Shown here: positions 62,238 to 64,000 of the stretch, one piece after another
Layout: the number at the start of each line of letters is the position of its first letter
Numbering within the stretch: the first letter of the stretch is position 1
Assembly (NCBI GenBank): GCA_905221605.1
Contig: CAJNDS010002248.1
Location: 312,501 to 376,500 of the forward strand
DNA length: 64,000 nt
DNA from: Symbiodinium natans
Taxonomy: Eukaryota > Sar > Dinophyceae > Suessiales > Symbiodiniaceae
Direction of reading: 5' to 3'
Notes under the pieces: generated by a model
Database searches by the model: none
Told to the model about the DNA's origin: nothing
Seen by the model: only the letters and a program-made list of their open reading frames with translations
Translations under genes and position numbers: made by a program

Positions 62238-63449
62238 TCAAAGGTGGATCTCCACCGAAATCTCGCAGGTCTTGGCATCTCTGCCAATCGACTGCCTGAA
62301 GTCCCAATCTGCGTCATCTCCATTCCGGAGCTGGCAGCACGTCTTGTCGCCGAAGTTGTGCACAATCGGCTTGGCGCACATCTGCTTGCGGGCTCCTTCG
62401 CCAATTGTGACAAAGGCGGTGACGCTGTCCACGCCTGAAGGCACGGCAGAAGAGCATTTCAATTCGATGCCCCCTCGCCCCTTGGCCTTCTTGAATCCGG
62501 CGCCGTGCTTTCCACCGGTCTGCGTGGCGAGGATCACCATTCGGAAAGTGAAGGGCTCTGCCTGTCCAGGGAAGAGCAGCTGAAACTCCGGGCTGAGCAG
62601 CCTCTCTGAGTTGGACTCAAACTTCGCAGCGTCCACATGCCACTTGACCAGCTCACGGTTCTCATCCAGGTGTGCGGTTTCCAAAGTCCCAGGCTGCCCG
62701 CGCGGGGAGACGCCGGGGGAGGTGGGCTTGGGCGAGCCCTGCGACGCCGGGCTCAGGCTGCCCAGCAGACGGGGATATTCGCATCCTGGCGGAACTGACG
62801 TCGGAGAGGTGACAGGCATGGCGAGTGGCACGGGCACGGTCAGGAATGACACCATGGGAGCTGCTTGGCTGAGGCAGGGCTGCCCGGGGATGTAGGCCGA
62901 GGCCATCCCGGGCACGGGCGCAGCTGGCGGCGCCAAAGGCGGCGCCAAAGGCGGCGCCAAAGGCGGCGCCAAAGGCGGCGCCATGACGGGTTGGTGGTGG
63001 GTCTCCGTCTGCATCTCCTCCCTTACCATCGCGTCCCACTCCCATCGGTCAGGGGTTGCGGAGTGCAGGAGGCATGGCTTCGAGGCTGGCTTGGCCGGCA
63101 GCGTCTCCTCCTCGTCGAGGCTTTTGCAGAGCGCTTCCAGGTCCCAGGGGTCCGGGGTCTCGAAACGATTCAGAGTGCGCAGGGTCTGCAGCTTCTTGAC
63201 GGTCTTCACCGGCTCGCTGGCCTCCGGCGATTCCTCGATCACCTCCTTGTCGGCCTTTTGCTCGGTGCCTTCAGGTGCCCTGGGCTCCTCCATGTCCAGC
63301 TCCCCAGTGCCCTCCTCAAGGGCCGTCTCGGGCGCGGTCTGCGAGCGTTGCAGGTACCGGCGTGGGCGAGGCTCGGACACCTGAACAAAGGTGTTGACTA
63401 CAGTGATGTCGTGCTCCATAAGAACTGGCATTGTGCTTGTTGATGCCAT
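62238..63449 (-). CDS. Dinoflagellate-family protein with conserved C-terminal domain
   Basis: 403 residues from the ATG at 63449-63447. The frame is open 95 codons further upstream, but that part lacks the family's look and would include the 5' UTR; GTGCACAG|GAGAC upstream could accept a trans-spliced leader. The N-terminus (ITVVNTFVQVSE then RPRRYLQRSQTAP) and an acidic middle are low-complexity. Four to five LAPP repeats (12-bp units, 62926-62982) precede a Pro/Ser-rich linker. Residues about 266-403 form a conserved domain: WHVDAAKFESN, SPEFQLLFPG, PFTFRMVI, GAGFKKAKGRGGIELKC, IVHNF, and DWDFRQSIG near the end. From memory this resembles a very large family of uncharacterised proteins in Symbiodinium-type genomes. 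Its role is unknown; the beta-rich pattern suggests a binding domain. Single exon as seen. Confidence 0.8.
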   Translation of the reverse strand: MASTSTMPVLMEHDITVVNTFVQVSEPRPRRYLQRSQTAPETALEEGTGELDMEEPRAPEGTEQKADKEVIEESPEASEPVKTVKKLQTLRTLNRFETPDPWDLEALCKSLDEEETLPAKPASKPCLLHSATPDRWEWDAMVREEMQTETHHQPVMAPPLAPPLAPPLAPPLAPPAAPVPGMASAYIPGQPCLSQAAPMVSFLTVPVPLAMPVTSPTSVPPGCEYPRLLGSLSPASQGSPKPTSPGVSPRGQPGTLETAHLDENRELVKWHVDAAKFESNSERLLSPEFQLLFPGQAEPFTFRMVILATQTGGKHGAGFKKAKGRGGIELKCSSAVPSGVDSVTAFVTIGEGARKQMCAKPIVHNFGDKTCCQLRNGDDADWDFRQSIGRDAKTCEISVEIHL

Positions 63450-64000
63450 GGTCGTCAAGGGGCAAGGATCCACGAAAAGCCGGACGACGATCAATGTCTC
63501 CTGTGCACCTCGGGCCTTCAGCGACGATGGCTCTGTAGCAGCTGTAGCATGTTTAAGTTTGAGGGCCTTCCCTTCCAATTCCTGGGCCTTCCTGTAGAGA
63601 CTGCCTGTTCCCAGGTGCCAGGAACAAGATATAAGGCCATGATACATCGCGCGCAAGGACCATGCCATGCCCTCAATCAGCTCACAACCCTGAGATCCAG
63701 ACATAGTGGGTCGCCTCCCGGCAGCAACACCCACCTGTCAGAAGCATGCTGCCAGAGATTACGAGCCGCCACCCTACAAAACAGGCAAACACCGAGCAGC
63801 AGAGCATTTTGTCGCCGGCCACCAAGACGAGAGGCTGCTTGCTACTCTCGACCCTACTTACTCGCCTCGGACCCCGGCCGAAAGGCGCCTGGAACAAGCA
63901 GAGCAGGCCCCTTCCCAACCCCTCCGAACAAGCAGAGCAGGCGGTTCGAATTTTCCCGAATTATCAAACTTTCCGTGAATCCTTCGACCTGAGCCAGAGC
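63450..64000. other. Right edge without resolved gene
   Basis: Upstream region of the minus-strand gene at 62238-63449. The GTGCACAG word near 63497-63504 is a candidate trans-splice acceptor. The open frames on both strands here look like shadows. Confidence 0.45.

Noticed and set aside
62865-63443. Plus-strand Arg-rich frames across the right-end gene
   Set aside because: Antisense of the LAPP repeat and linker of the minus-strand gene.
63940-63970. tRNA-like GGTTCGAATT word
   Set aside because: No acceptor stem or anticodon arm can be paired around it.

Overview
The window looks like nuclear DNA of a dinoflagellate, most likely of the Suessiales/Symbiodiniaceae type. Four observations support this. 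TTTAGGG telomere-type repeats occur in dozens of internal arrays. Candidate introns use GT, GC and GA donors with AG|G acceptors. Almost every coding signal lies on one (minus) strand, as in dinoflagellate unidirectional gene blocks. A minus-strand gene at the right end (62238-63449) carries a C-terminal domain I know only from large dinoflagellate families. The assignment is by eye; no search was run.

Layout. From 2.8 to 6.5 kb a tandem array of units of about 0.8-1.0 kb holds 13 candidate micro-exons, nearly all exactly 57 nt and phase 0, encoding a 19-residue Ala/Pro/Glu repeat. From about 19.6 to 44.4 kb at least 27 more minus-strand micro-exons of 33-72 nt, all multiples of three, encode Ala/Glu/Arg/Lys-rich helical segments. 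They sit between (CCCTAAA)n and (TTTAGGG)n arrays, arranged so that many introns would start with the G-strand repeat and end with the C-strand repeat. The simplest reading is one or a few very long coiled-coil genes whose introns are built from telomeric repeats and small palindromic elements. Less certain exon-like islands of the same character extend from 8.7 to 51.1 kb.

Mobile-element layer. At least six families of short palindromic (MITE-like) elements recur. One (M1, ends TTGGGATGTTCCCCC / inverted) has perfect 8-bp target duplications at four sites, one of them inside a telomeric repeat.

Right end. At 51.9-52.6 kb is a single-exon membrane protein of the IFI6/IFI27 (ISG12) family. 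From 56.0 to 58.4 kb is an endogenous copy of a dinoflagellate-type positive-strand RNA virus. It has the C-terminal part of an RNA-dependent RNA polymerase (GDD motif), then a capsid-like gene, in viral order. The polymerase is cut off exactly at a telomeric array and carries an in-frame stop. The capsid carries a frameshift in a G7 run and ends at an amber codon, after which the same frame stays open for another 118 codons. A PH-like exon, a two-exon gene end and the dinoflagellate-family gene complete the window, all on the minus strand.

No rRNA, tRNA or CRISPR array was found. Exon boundaries were placed by reading frame and splice dinucleotides only.
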